Positions 1 to 10,954 of a stretch of 64,000 nucleotides of DNA are shown piece by piece. The stretch spans positions 67,981,675-68,045,674 of the forward strand of contig CP136065.1 in the NCBI GenBank assembly GCA_032622095.1. Reading direction: 5' to 3'. Position numbers and translations under genes: made by a program. The stretch is from Siphonodentalium dalli. Its lineage: Eukaryota; Mollusca; Scaphopoda; Gadilida; Siphonodentaliidae. The notes under the pieces are model-generated. The model was not told the origin of the DNA and did no database searches. It saw only the letters and a list, made by a program, of their open reading frames with translations. Position 1 is the stretch's first letter. Every line of letters starts with the position of its first letter.

Positions 1-2
1 TG

Positions 3-260
3 TTCCAAGAAAAGATCTGCGAAAAATCAATATCAGCCACGTATCAACTCATCAAAGTTGTCAGAAACAATGACATATCGATTAAAACCATGTTCGAATT
101 GATTGATAGAAAAATAGTTCCCATTCTCACATATGGTTGTGAATTAATTAATTCTTGTAAGTTACTTTATGCATGGAGTTATAAACCCTCAAATGATATG
201 GTCTACGATGAGACCGATCGCAAGCGAATTGGTATCATTATTAAAACGAAAATTCATAAA
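3..260 (+). pseudogene. LINE reverse-transcriptase fragment (C-terminal part)
   Basis: Reading from base 3, an open frame runs through a conserved end-of-RT signature, KIVPILTYGCE at about bases 111-143. This is the stretch that follows the catalytic domain in many APE-type non-LTR retrotransposons. The residues before it also fit that region (a helix ending in MFELIDR). After the signature the frame stays open to 341 but resembles RT only weakly. The element is cut by the window edge, so its 5' part would lie to the left. A related decayed copy with VVPILFHGSD lies on the minus strand at 30531-31182. I infer a dead fragment, not a gene. Confidence 0.55.
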
Positions 261-341
261 TGTTGGAGCTCCATGATCATCGGCAGAAAGTCTAAGTCTT
301 ATAATACTATATACTGGCTATCTTACTACTACTTTACATGA

Positions 342-2220
342 AGTTAATTTAAAATACCATGGACCATCGGTGTCAGGAGAATAAACTACTCTTGGAACTC
401 TCAGAAAACATATGATTTAAATATGATCCACAACGAAATTATAAGGTTGTTCAATTACCAGTTTATACAGTTTGTATTGTCAGTTAAAATTTCAAATGTT
501 CATGTTTTTTTTGCTCGAATTTCAAAATTTCGCATATGTGATACGCTGTCAATAATTTTGTAAGTAGAAAGTAAATAGCAGCAACTTGTGGACAATTCAA
601 ACATTAGCAAGCTATAAGCTAAGTGAATTGAACAGAAAATACTCAAACAATAAAAAATTTGGGTACCTCTCTTCAAATGGCAAAACACAAACTACAACGC
701 GACAATTGCCAGATGGTAAACAACCAGAATTTTAAAGGGTATACTGCATTGTTCTGTAACATTATAATAACCACCAAAATTCCGCATTCAGAGGATTCTA
801 TAGCTGGGATAAGGTCAAATATTCTTGGAGTATACTGAGCCACGGTGACAGTACGGGAGATTTAAGTGGTGTCATCAGACTGACAGTATGACATGCTTCT
901 GCAACACCGTATGGACTTTTCAATGTTTGTTTTTCTATTTGGAGTCTTCAAATTACATTCCTTTGAAATTTTGGTATAATGTTTATACTGGGTAATTATA
1001 AACATATTTTCCAAAAAGCCCTCAGTTTGGATATCATACAATCCCCCTCGCGTTGGTCGTTATTGAAGATAAAATTAATTCTTCAGTGTGTGGGACTGCG
1101 TGTTTCATTTATCGTTTCAATTATCGACACAGCATATGACTTCACGTGGCACATTCTCGACGGGAAATTACAATGTAACGTGGTCAGCTGTTTAAAGGTA
1201 TCTTTGCAATATCGGATATCATTACAGTGACTGATGAGTTTGATCTTATAAGACTTGTGTCTGATCATAGCTATCCAAGGTATTCAAATAGTTTGTAAGT
1301 TTAATAACTTATCAAGCGGATGTCCCAATTTGTGAGTGACTGGTACACGTATATTAAGATCCATAACCGATTTCGTCGAAGCTCTCCAAATTCTTTGCTA
1401 ACAATGTTCAATAGTTTGAAATAAACAACATAATCAAAAAGACATGGGGTTAGTTGTAACTAATAACATAGTACTCCACTGTCATTGTAAACAGATTGTC
1501 AAACAACACCAGGAAAGATTACCTCCAAATCGTGGAGGATGCTGATTACGGAAATAATGTTCAAGTGGCCAGTATTTAAACTCGTTCAAAGTGTGAGTTT
1601 TATTATTTGCACCCATCATACAAAGTAAACATTTAAACAATGCTAAGAGCGTTTTCACACGGTGTGTTATTCATTCAACAGTTGCCTATATATGTAAGGG
1701 TGCATATGGGGCTACTCTAGTCATCATACCCATGATGCGGATGGATGGGTGTATCCCACAATGGTTGTAGATTGTGTCCAGTTCCCTATGGCAGGATTGT
1801 CATTCTAGAAAAAACTGGAGGGATAAGAATTTTAATTTACCTGGAGGGCTATAGCCCTCTTCAACTTTTGCAAAACACTAATGTAGTATATGCGTGCATG
1901 GGACTGCATTGAGATAGTATCTTATATTAGAATTCACACTCAGATCATGTTATATCATTTAAACCCATAAGTTACTTGTCTTATACAGCATATCAATGTT
2001 CTGAAAGGGGAACACAAACACAAACACAACATATATCGTCTCCTCTCCAGCTCTTTCGCCCAAGCAATTCAATAATACAGTCAATAAGCTTAATTATGCC
2101 AGTATAACTTGATTTATGATCAGCCCGGAGGGATTTTTTTTGAAAAATACAAACAAAGATGAGCTTGAACAGGTCTCATGCACTCTACCACCTGATTAAT
2201 GAGTTGGATAATCAGTTGAC
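342..2220. other. gene-free AT-rich stretch
   Basis: No coding exon, RNA gene or convincing transposon end is visible. The small open frames have no recognisable domain. A short fragment at 2118-2140 resembles the tail of the tandem repeat that follows (GGAGGGATTTTTTT) and may be a third, truncated copy. Confidence 0.5.
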
Positions 2221-2227
2221 AAAGTTG

Positions 2228-2523
2228 ATGCATGTGTAAATGCATGAGACATAGCTACAAATTTCCTTGGTGGGCGGCTATTATCGCCCCCAAGTCATCC
2301 GAAAAAATATGACCAGGGACGAACCCTCCGCCATTCCCAGCCTTCGAAGGCTGTGGATGGCGGAGGGATTGTTTTATGCATGTGTAAATGCATGAGACAT
2401 AGCTACAAATTTCCTTGGTGGGCGGCTATTATCGCCCCCAAGTCATCCGAACAAATATGACCAGGGACGATCCCTCCGCCATCCCCAGCCTTCGAAGGCT
2501 GTGGATGGCGGAGGGATTTTTTT
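2228..2523. repeat. two-copy 148-bp tandem repeat with internal hairpin
   Basis: Two nearly identical direct copies of about 148 bases lie head to tail, starting at 2228 and 2376. Each ends with a palindrome whose arms are CCCTCCGCCAT and ATGGCGGAGGG around AGCCTTCGAAGGCT, followed by a T-run. Each also contains a small inverted pair, GGGCGG/CGCCCCC. The copies differ at only a few bases, so the duplication is recent or the unit is homogenised. No coding function is seen. Confidence 0.85.
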
Positions 2524-3569
2524 TAAACAGCTCCTGCTTTGAATGAGAGCCGAAGAAAAGCTCTTTCGCCTAAAACGGTCGGCTTCCATAAAACTTAGTT
2601 CCCAAAAATTCGGTTTGCTCTACACGGATTATCTATGAACAATCTAAATAGTAATTGTTGAATATGAAATATTAAACTCTGATGTAAACCTATAGCGAAA
2701 ATATATGAGAACACGTGCGTTATAAAGGAACCGCATTACTGACATGCATATGGGAAAACAATGCGCTGTCTAAACCATGTTTAACTCTCTCGCTGCCGGG
2801 GCGGATCGCTCATAAATGACTTGCTGGCCTTTAGGCAAGCAATGTAATTCATGAAACCGCACCATGATCCACATGACTCTTCTTTGGACTTACGCATTAG
2901 CTATATTAATATGTGGAGACAGAGACAACAGCCAATTAGAAAATACATTGTATTCAAACTCAGGTGTTGGTTTTTACAGCAATAAACATGTATATATCAA
3001 AATTAACATTGTTAACAATATGAGGCCGCTTGGTGAATACCAATGCAAACTTCCATTTTTGTATATAGTATGTAACTGCACGCGCGTTCCGAACAACTAC
3101 ATACATTGCGTGTGAGGGGCTAGACTTAGCTCAGACCAATGTATTTGCCGGTGATATTTTATTCTTATAAATTTTAATTACACTTTGCGGTTTGCATGTC
3201 AAAATTATGCTCGCGTTTGTTACATCGTACGTAGTCCGGTTCGATGGACCAACGTGATCAGTATCTCATTTTTCAATTCGAAAAGTGATTTTTAATGAGA
3301 CAATTGTTAGTTCTTCCTCCGCGTCAGTTACAGTTTGTTTATATTCAAGTCGATCGTGACATGAGCGGCCTAAAACTTCTTTTGCCGCGCATTTTTCTTC
3401 GTTTGCAAATCTGCCAACAGAATTTCGTCCAATCGTTCGAACTGGATACTCGAATAACGGATATTGTGATATTTTTACAGCAGATGGATTTGAGATAATT
3501 ATATCTTAATTATAATATGTTGAAATTAAGGTGCCGGGGGAGTAATTATAAGCAATCAACGTTTTGTGT
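2524..3569. other. gene-free stretch
   Basis: No exon or repeat with clear ends. The 67-codon open frame at 3295-3498 has no recognisable motif and no splice context that I trust. Confidence 0.4.
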
Positions 3570-3689
3570 GTTGCATCTATGGGCTTATAAAATGGTATGT
3601 GGACGAATAACATACTTGGTATAAATTTGCGAAATTATACCAAGTATGTTATTCGTCCACTTACAATTTTATAAACCCATAAATGCAAC
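3570..3689. mobile_element. palindromic miniature (fold-back) element
   Basis: An almost complete inverted repeat. The outer arms contain GTTGCATCTATGGGCTTATA and its complement, and the inner arms GTGGACGAATAACATACTTG. Only a few bases at 3625-3635 form the loop. This is the structure of a fold-back or full-palindrome MITE. I could not identify the superfamily because no clean target duplication is visible. Confidence 0.75.
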
Positions 3690-4608
3690 AAGACATAGAA
3701 TGACTGCATATATAGTGAAATTCTCTGTAGAAGAACCTACAAGTTTAGCTTTCGCTTTATGACGTTATCCGAGAGATGCTTTCTGGGACATTAATTCCGA
3801 GTCAATTCAATGCATGCACCAATTGTCGTTTCGTCCATTTTGTGATATCATTAACCAGAAATTGGTCGAAAATTGTACCACCAGGACACAGCTTAATCCC
3901 ACTAATGTTCTTCATTGATGTCTCCTCTAATTTGTCTCGGTTGTTAGCAAGACAAAATGGCCTCAGAGAGTCTAGATATGATGGCGTCAATTATGGCGAC
4001 CATTTTGCATGATATACACCAGCATAGTTATACAATTTCCGCAAATTGGCATTTGCGCGCTCATTAAAATGTTGTCAATAGTTTGCTAATGTTGTTATCG
4101 AAATGACATAAACAAATCTAGATAGTTTGCAATCGTTGGTGGTGATTCTTGGTAAGCCATGGCCAGTCTCCGGGATTTATTTCGAACCATATTTTAATCC
4201 GCTCCGCACAAGTTCACTGTGGGTCAACACGAACAAAATAACTCTGGCGATCCAAAGTGGGCTTAGTGGGGTCGCCACGGTGTTGATTGTTTTGCTTATT
4301 GCACAGTGTGTACCTACTCTACACGTACCCGTATCTCGAAATTCGTAACTAATCGGAAAATAACAAAAGGCTCCTATGGCTTGACAGATTCAAAGTTATG
4401 GATTTTCTCAAAACGCTCGAATTAGTCAACACGAACAATTTAGAAAAATACGGTACTGTTTATTAAATCATTTGTTTGGTCCACCAACATCAGAGTAATT
4501 CAGTAAGACCGACCAACACCATGGAACATTATTACCACCACTTAATCAGAGGTGAACATACCGATCTACATGATTTATATACACCACAAAGTCACAGCAA
4601 TCATCAAG

Positions 4609-5063
4609 ACATATGTGACCCGCCATATCAAATCCAGTCGTAAGTCGGGATTTTTTTACCCTGTGCCAATGCATTCTCTTATATATGCGAGTCGACCATA
4701 GGTCGCCTCGCATATATAAGAGAATGCATTGGCTTAACAATTTTTTATCATGTTTTTTAAATAAATGTTTCTTACAATTTTTAGGACATAAAATAAAACA
4801 ACACCCATTACCCTGCAGGGAGCCCCACACATATATAGAAGCACATAGAAGAGTGTCGTCTGCTCAGGTTTGTCTGGGGCTCTGTATGGGTGAAGTTATA
4901 AAATTGTTAAAGAATGCAAGAACAAATTATTAAAATTGTAAACAATTGTTAGGCCAATGCATTCTCTTATATATGGTCGACTCGCATATATAAGAGAATG
5001 CATTGGCATAGGGTAAACAAATCCCGACTTCCGACTGGATTTGATATGACGGGTCACATATGT
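4609..5063. mobile_element. nested fold-back element, family with palindromic ends
   Basis: The outer terminal inverted repeats are about 50-60 bases (ACATATGTGACCCGCCATAT at the left, its complement at the right end), continuing through an AAGTCGGGATTT block to an inner element starting CCCTGTGCC. The inner element has a hairpin at each end (about 4668-4735 and 4953-5007), each made of CCAATGCATTCTCTTATATA and its reverse complement around a CGACC core. The inner element occurs again at 44631-44852 inside a different carrier. The middle is AT-rich and non-coding. Confidence 0.8.
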
Positions 5064-5243
5064 TCAATTTAAAACACACAGGTCAGTGAGAACAAAGACA
5101 AGAGTTCTGAATGTTACCATGTCAGCCACACATAAGGAGTGTACTTTATATTATTCCGTATTGTAATTCAATTGAGTATTTGTCACTAAAGTCAAGCATT
5201 CTGATAGGCCGAGAGCGGCTAACTTTCGTTTTCGATTCACCGA

Positions 5244-5450
5244 CATCGGCCGCTTCAGCGTGCATCAAATCTGAATGTAGCACGGTCAAATGTAATCGGC
5301 GCAGAACGAGTAGCGAAACGAGCACACCCGCGCGTTGTTGTCTATAGATACCGTTCATCGGCCGCTTCAGCGTGCATCAAATCTGAATGTGGTACGGTCC
5401 AATTTGATCGCCGCAGAACGGAGTAGCGAAACGAGCCAACCCGCCCCACA
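5244..5450. repeat. 112-bp tandem duplication
   Basis: Two diverged direct copies begin at 5244 and 5356. Both contain CATCGGCCGCTTCAGCGTGC and GAGTAGCGAAACGAGC. They are locally GC-richer than their surroundings. No coding frame is shared by the two copies, so this looks like a simple duplication and not a coding repeat. Confidence 0.75.
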
Positions 5451-5617
5451 GGAAATGGTTACGGAGCAGTGTTCCGAGTAACGCAATGGACACACCCAAT
5501 GATTTGTGCACGGTGACAACGGCGAAATGAAAGTCTCGATTCGTGTCATGAAAATGACTAAATGATACTTTTTATACAGTTTTTTTTGCAAATTCCTTGC
5601 TAGATTGAATTACAATG

Positions 5618-5762
5618 GAGATAAACGTACCCTGTTTCGTTGTACATTCTGGGATTCGAGCATGAAAACAGTTTGTGAACTCGCCGGCAAGCCGGCTCGT
5701 TCACAAACTGTTTTCATGCTCGAATCCCAGAATGTACAACTCAACAGGGTATGTTTATCTCC
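5618..5762. mobile_element. near-perfect palindromic miniature element
   Basis: The arms run from GGAGATAAAC at 5618 to GTTTATCTCC at 5762 and include GTACATTCTGGGATTCGAGC and its complement. They meet at a small GC-rich centre (CGCCGGCAAGCCGGC). The arms are about 65-70 bases with few mismatches, so the whole element can fold into one hairpin. The open frames read here on both strands are products of the palindrome. Confidence 0.8.
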
Positions 5763-5769
5763 TAAATGT

Positions 5770-7361
5770 ATAACACAATCTGGAGTATTGTTAACGTTTG
5801 CCACAATTCGATTCGCTTGAGAGCATCGAAATAGCATAGAATTAGATTCCGATTCAGCTTATTATGTTAATCGATATGTGGATATTACAGAAACATTATT
5901 CATGACATCAAGATATTCAAATATGACATATAATAACAATAAATTTCACACGATGAATACATGAAGGCATTGTTATATATATGGTAAGATTCCGTTCGGG
6001 TCATGATTTCAGGTACTGTGTGCGGGGACATTGTAGTCAGGGGTGTATATTGGTCTTTTAGAAAATAATGGTGGGTTCATGGAATATCAGTGTTATAGCC
6101 TCAAGTGGACTTGCCGAAAATATCCTGTTCTGTTTTGACATTTAGTGTATAAACGGCGGTCAAAACTTTGAAAATATTTGTTTTAAATTGGGAAAGATTC
6201 GGGACTTAATTCGATAGAGACAGAACAGGAAAGGAGGTATGATCAATTGTTGTGAAACAGTTTCCCCCACTGATAAAATAGGTTCCAACGGTCACATCTA
6301 AAATAATCTATGTGGTATTAGTTTTAGTGACAAATCCACAATGAACATTAATGACCAAATATAAAAATTGTATGTCTCAATTCCTCAAAAGGGAAATTTT
6401 AGAACTGTCTCAGAGCAGTCAGACCATAATACCATAACACATTGCCACTGATAGCTGGAATGTGTGTCTAGCTAACTGACCTTGATAAGCATAGTAGAAA
6501 CACACTGCCATTTGTGATATATATCAAAAGTTCAAAACTAAATGTATTGCAGTTAGGTGTTTGAGAGAGTAGATACCACAAACTCTTACCTGTCTACGTC
6601 CACCAGTTGTCACACAAAATGAATTTTTTTATGTTTTCTCAAAGCTCATTATTTGGTGCAACCGTGAGGCTCAATAAACTAATTCTCAATATTGGCATAT
6701 TCATGATTTGTATGTATGGTCTTTGTGATATATGACACGACTACTATGTTGCAAAGTGAAATATCAAGATTCAAATTAACTCGTATTTACTCTATCGAGC
6801 TATTGCTATTCCACCTTAATTTTTGTTCTGGGACTAGTCAGAACTAGCTATATGTATTTTCTGGTTTTCGCGCACACGAGGTATGCGTTTGTTTATTAGT
6901 CTCTTGTGAGAAGTCTGAACTATCGAGCAAAACAACCAATGGATTCGTTTGGAGTGGCATCTTCCGGAACCATATACACTAAATACTGCGTACATGAATG
7001 TAAAGTTCTCAAATGATTAGATCTGGTTTAATTTGTGCATATCATTTGTTGACTTTCTGAATGGGCATTTTGCATGAGTAGTTGCACTTCTATTGTGGTT
7101 TGACATTGGTTGTTAATGTATACACATCGCTATCTATACACGTCGTCGCTATCTGATACTATTCTAGATGCTGTGTTCATTTTCCAACAACTGTTTGGCG
7201 TTGTTGAAACGGGTATTAATTTATTAATTAATATTTTTGGAAAGAACCAGGAAATCGTAGGATGAAGTCAACACGCTTCACATATTTCTGAAACTTCCAG
7301 AAAATATGCATCGAGATGATTCTGACTACTCCCAGAGAAAATTTAAATGGTACTAGTCTGA
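5770..7361. other. gene-free stretch
   Basis: About 1.6 kb without an exon or a repeat whose ends I can define. Base composition is uniformly AT-rich. Confidence 0.4.
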
Positions 7362-7369
7362 AGTATTTC

Positions 7370-7644
7370 CAGGCCGCTAAATAAGGTGCCCGTCATTTGA
7401 AGAATGAGGTCTCCAGCAGATGCATTTAGTGACGCTACCCAGCATAGCGGGCTAACATCACCAAATTCACCCTCTGATGACCTCCTTCTGAAGCTAGTTC
7501 TCCATAGCTGATTAATACCTAAACAGAACGGGGTCCCCAGATGGTGAATTTGGTGATGCTAGACCGCTATGCGGGGTAGCATCAATAAATTCACCGTCTG
7601 TGGACCTCATCCTGCAAATGTCCGGCACCTTATTTTGTGGCCTG
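7370..7644. mobile_element. hAT-type non-autonomous element (family A)
   Basis: The terminal inverted repeats are CAGGCCGCTAAATAAGG at the left and the complement of CAGGCCACAAAATAAGG at the right, extending inward to an AGAATGAGG-type block. The flanks form an 8-bp target duplication with one mismatch (AGTATTTC at 7362-7369, ATTATTTC at 7645-7652), as expected for hAT insertions. Internally there is a second imperfect inverted pair around GGTGAATTTGGTGATGCTAG. A shorter relative lies at 33388-33572. No transposase is encoded. Confidence 0.8.
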
Positions 7645-8021
7645 ATTATTTCGTATAAGGAAATAAATTATAATGGAAGTTTATCGTCGCATTATAAATG
7701 TTGCTACATGGACTGAAATTCTTATTAATATCCCATTTAATATCAAATGGTAATTCCAGTTGGTCACTAAACTCATTCATCATTTATCCCTAATACATAA
7801 ATAAATGAATTTTAATGTGATAAATAAATCTACAAGCTATGGTCTACTATCCTTAAAATACTGAATACTTAAAAATATTGTGCCAAAATGTCTACCTGAC
7901 TATATGTAGAATAATTTTTAAGTTTGAAGAAATTATTATATTTATGAAACAATTTTCTTCTGATTCACCTGTACACAGAAGGAAATACATTTTCAGTGTT
8001 GATATTGCAAACTATGTTACT

Positions 8022-8620
8022 AGAACCAACTGGTTCTTGGGGCTGTATCCAACAAGGAACCAAATTATTTCAAATGAAGAACCAATGGTTCTTGGTGGAA
8101 GGGAGGAGGGGGAATTGGTTCTTGGGGAAGAACCAAATTGGAACCACTAAAGAACCAGTGATTGGTTCTTGAGGAAGAACCAATGAAGAACCATTTGGTT
8201 CTTGGGATGAAGAACCAAATTTTAATCACAAAGAACCTATTGGTTCCGCCTCGAGGACAAACTTGAAAAACCAAATTTGGTTCTTCAATTTTCTCTGTGA
8301 GGAACAATTATTATTGTTGAAAAACCAAATTATTACTACAGAAGAACCAAATGGTTCCACATGAAGAACCGATTATATCAATGTTTGTCCGTGGAGAACC
8401 AACTGGTTCTGCGTGGTATAAATAATGAAGAACCAAATGGTTCTAAATTTGGTTCTCAATAGTCGCAATCATGAGGAACTAAATGGTTCTTGGTTTGGTT
8501 CCCGATAGACCCAACTCTGAAGAACCAAATGGTTCTAGGATCCCCGAAGAACCAGTTGGTTCTTCATTTGGTTCCGCCTGGAGGATAAATGGGGAACCAA
8601 CGAAGAACCATTGGGTTCCG
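8022..8620. repeat. GAACCA/TGGTTC palindrome-rich degenerate array
   Basis: About 600 bases densely packed with GAACCA and its complement TGGTTC, often paired as AAGAACCAAATGGTTCTT. By eye there are a few dozen occurrences at irregular spacing of roughly 15-40 bases. The array has no constant period and no conserved reading frame, so it is a degenerate palindromic satellite. The local ORFs rich in EEPN or EPN are by-products of the repeat. Confidence 0.85.
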
Positions 8621-8639
8621 ATTTTGTCTAAGAGTATAG

Positions 8640-9389
8640 CAACACTTTCAATGGTGGGATGCTATACAGGGCGACCATGCATTCGTCATCCAAAAGCGGT
8701 ATATAATAAAGAGCGTTCTCGTGTATGACCCTTTGTGCTCTTTTTTCATAATAAAACTTGTGGATGTGTTTGAGCATTTTCGCAATGCGTGTGTCAACGA
8801 TAGACGCAATAGAGGGTAGCCATTCAATGGATATTTCATGACAATTTCCCAACTGTGTGTACGTACATTTAAAGATGCCCGGTCCGATTTGTCACAACAA
8901 AAGCACCATAGCTGTATTAAATACCATAACATAAATCCATTGAACCAAGAGCCGATTAAAAAGTTATTTGGTGGGCGATTTACGGACTTTCGAAATAAAA
9001 TGTTTTAACACGTTCTGAATTTTGTTCACCCTAGAACATGTGTACAGCACGTCCACGTTTCTGTATCTCACACGCGGAAGGTAATAAAGTGCATTCTATA
9101 TATGGACTCTATATGAGTTTTGTGATCGCTTTCGACGCACTACGTGTTGGTGATTTGTTGATTTCCGAGATGTATACGCCGATTGTTTTCTACTCATTCG
9201 CAGCGTTAACTAATGGATTACATTGGGTATTTTCGCAATGACTGTGCACATTAAATAATATTGATTGCAAATAGTTTTCGTTTCCCCTTAATTTGCATAT
9301 AGTCAGCTGACAATTAAAGTTGACACTTTTGACTAGTTTACATGTAGGGTCAAATTGGACAGGGCAACTTTAACAATGAGATAATCTGT
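8640..9389. other. 3' flank of the lectin-like gene; nothing else recognised
   Basis: On the minus strand this lies downstream of the lectin stop codon and must include its 3' untranslated region. No unambiguous polyadenylation signal stands out from the AT-rich background. A short string (AATAAAGAGCG at 8705) recurs at 38.7 kb and 42.7 kb and is probably a repeat fragment. Confidence 0.35.
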
Positions 9390-9649
9390 TCATGTACACA
9401 AATTGATCTCACAGATCAATCCGATTCTGGTCGACGAGGTGCATATCCCGTCGTATACTAAGATGTCGTTTGTTTCCTTCCTCCTGATGAAGAGGCATTC
9501 TTCCGGGGAGGAGATGACGTCATCGGGTTGATTGCTAGCCCAGTTAAACCCTGTTATTTCTTGACCATTCCAATTTTTCCAGATCCGAGTTCCCGATGAG
9601 ATATCGTCCATTCCGTCCACGTGGTATCTGTTTCCATCGCCAGACGTTC
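9390..9649 (-). CDS. C-type lectin-like gene, terminal exon (C-terminal half of domain)
   Basis: The exon opens after a good acceptor (pyrimidine-rich tract ending CATCTGCAG, exon from 9649) and ends at a TGA stop. Translation gives the second half of a C-type lectin-like domain: a HVDGMDD segment matching the usual WIGLND position, a TRIWKNWNGQEI strand, NWASNQPDD, EEC, then GICTSS and LICE. The three cysteines fit the conserved C2, C3 and C4. NQPDD contains QPD, which in canonical lectins marks galactose-type calcium-dependent binding. The usual WND triad, however, is replaced by VYDG, so calcium binding is doubtful. The exon begins with two bases of a split codon, matching the one-base overhang of the exon at 20601. 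It is probably a secreted or surface recognition protein; the ligand is unknown. Confidence 0.82.
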
Positions 9650-10954
9650 CTGCAGATGAAATGAAACAATATTTTAGTCATCCCTATAATTATATAATCT
9701 TGGATAAACCAGGTGACACACACACAAGATATAAATAATATATCATGTGAAAACCATCAAGCGATGTGCGTTTATTCTGGACGCCTTTGCAAAAGACTCA
9801 TTGCACAATGACGTATAGAGTTGCGCCGCATGGCAAACAATTTATCAAATCGAGAGTGGACTGCGTACACAAATCATCATTAATATTACAACCCTGGTCC
9901 TGAAAATGTGATAGGATACTGATGGGTCCTGCTAAACTGCTACGAAGTTGTTAGGGCAAACTGATGCTGTTAAGAAAAAGTACCGTTGTCATTTTCGCGG
10001 TGTTCCTAAACATACCCAGAAAAAGCCATTATGCGTATCAAACATTGAAAAACACATACTTTGCGAAATATTTTAATACTGGTTCTATTAGCTGTTGCAA
10101 ATCGACTATAATCAAGATGGCTATTCGCGTCGTTTTGCTTGTATTTGTTCGTAACGGCATCAGTTCGCCCTACCATCATCATAGCAACTCAGCAGGACCC
10201 CAACACCGTTTAACAAATTAGCAGGACCACTTAACCAGTGGTATAGTACACGTGTGTTGTCCAAAACAATGACACTGTAACCATATCATTGTCGGTTGAA
10301 ATGTATCCTTGTTTGACATCGGCAATATATAGACTAGTGTTAAAGTCCGATATTTTTCGCCGATTTCCAAGTAACACATAACATATTTACGTCGACTGAG
10401 TGCTATAGTGTTCTAAATCCATTTTGGAGCGAAACCGGAATATTTATATCGTTCGATTCGGCGCGGAATTTCATGAACGAAAAACACCAGAAAATATGTT
10501 TGAAATATACCAAATTTGAATCATACATTTTTCATCAGTACTATATTGCTATATATCCACTATAGACCAAAGCATCGACGTATGTTGTATTAGTGGTAAA
10601 TAAATAAATGCCAGATGTATACTGTTGTTGTATATATGACCTTAAATTAATAGCAACGTAAACCGAAAATGGCAGAGTCCGAGTGAATTAGTGACTGGTT
10701 CGAAAGAGTGCTTCTTGCCCCAAGATTGAACATCTTATCTCTCTGAGTTATATTGGGTTAAAAATAACACAGACAAATTGCGTGATGAGGGATTGTTGTA
10801 CTTGTATATGACTGAAAAATACAGAAAATTAGAGCAATATACGAACAAAATAAGAAATATTTAACGCAAACTGTGTGGCCAAATTTTCAAATCAAGTTTG
10901 CCCCCCCCCCCCAAAAATGGGAAACAGAACAGTCGACGAGATGTTGACAATATT

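Noticed and set aside
8065-8728. Pro-rich open frames on both strands at 8.0-8.7 kb
   Set aside because: They are translations of the GAACCA/TGGTTC repeat and exist on both strands for that reason.
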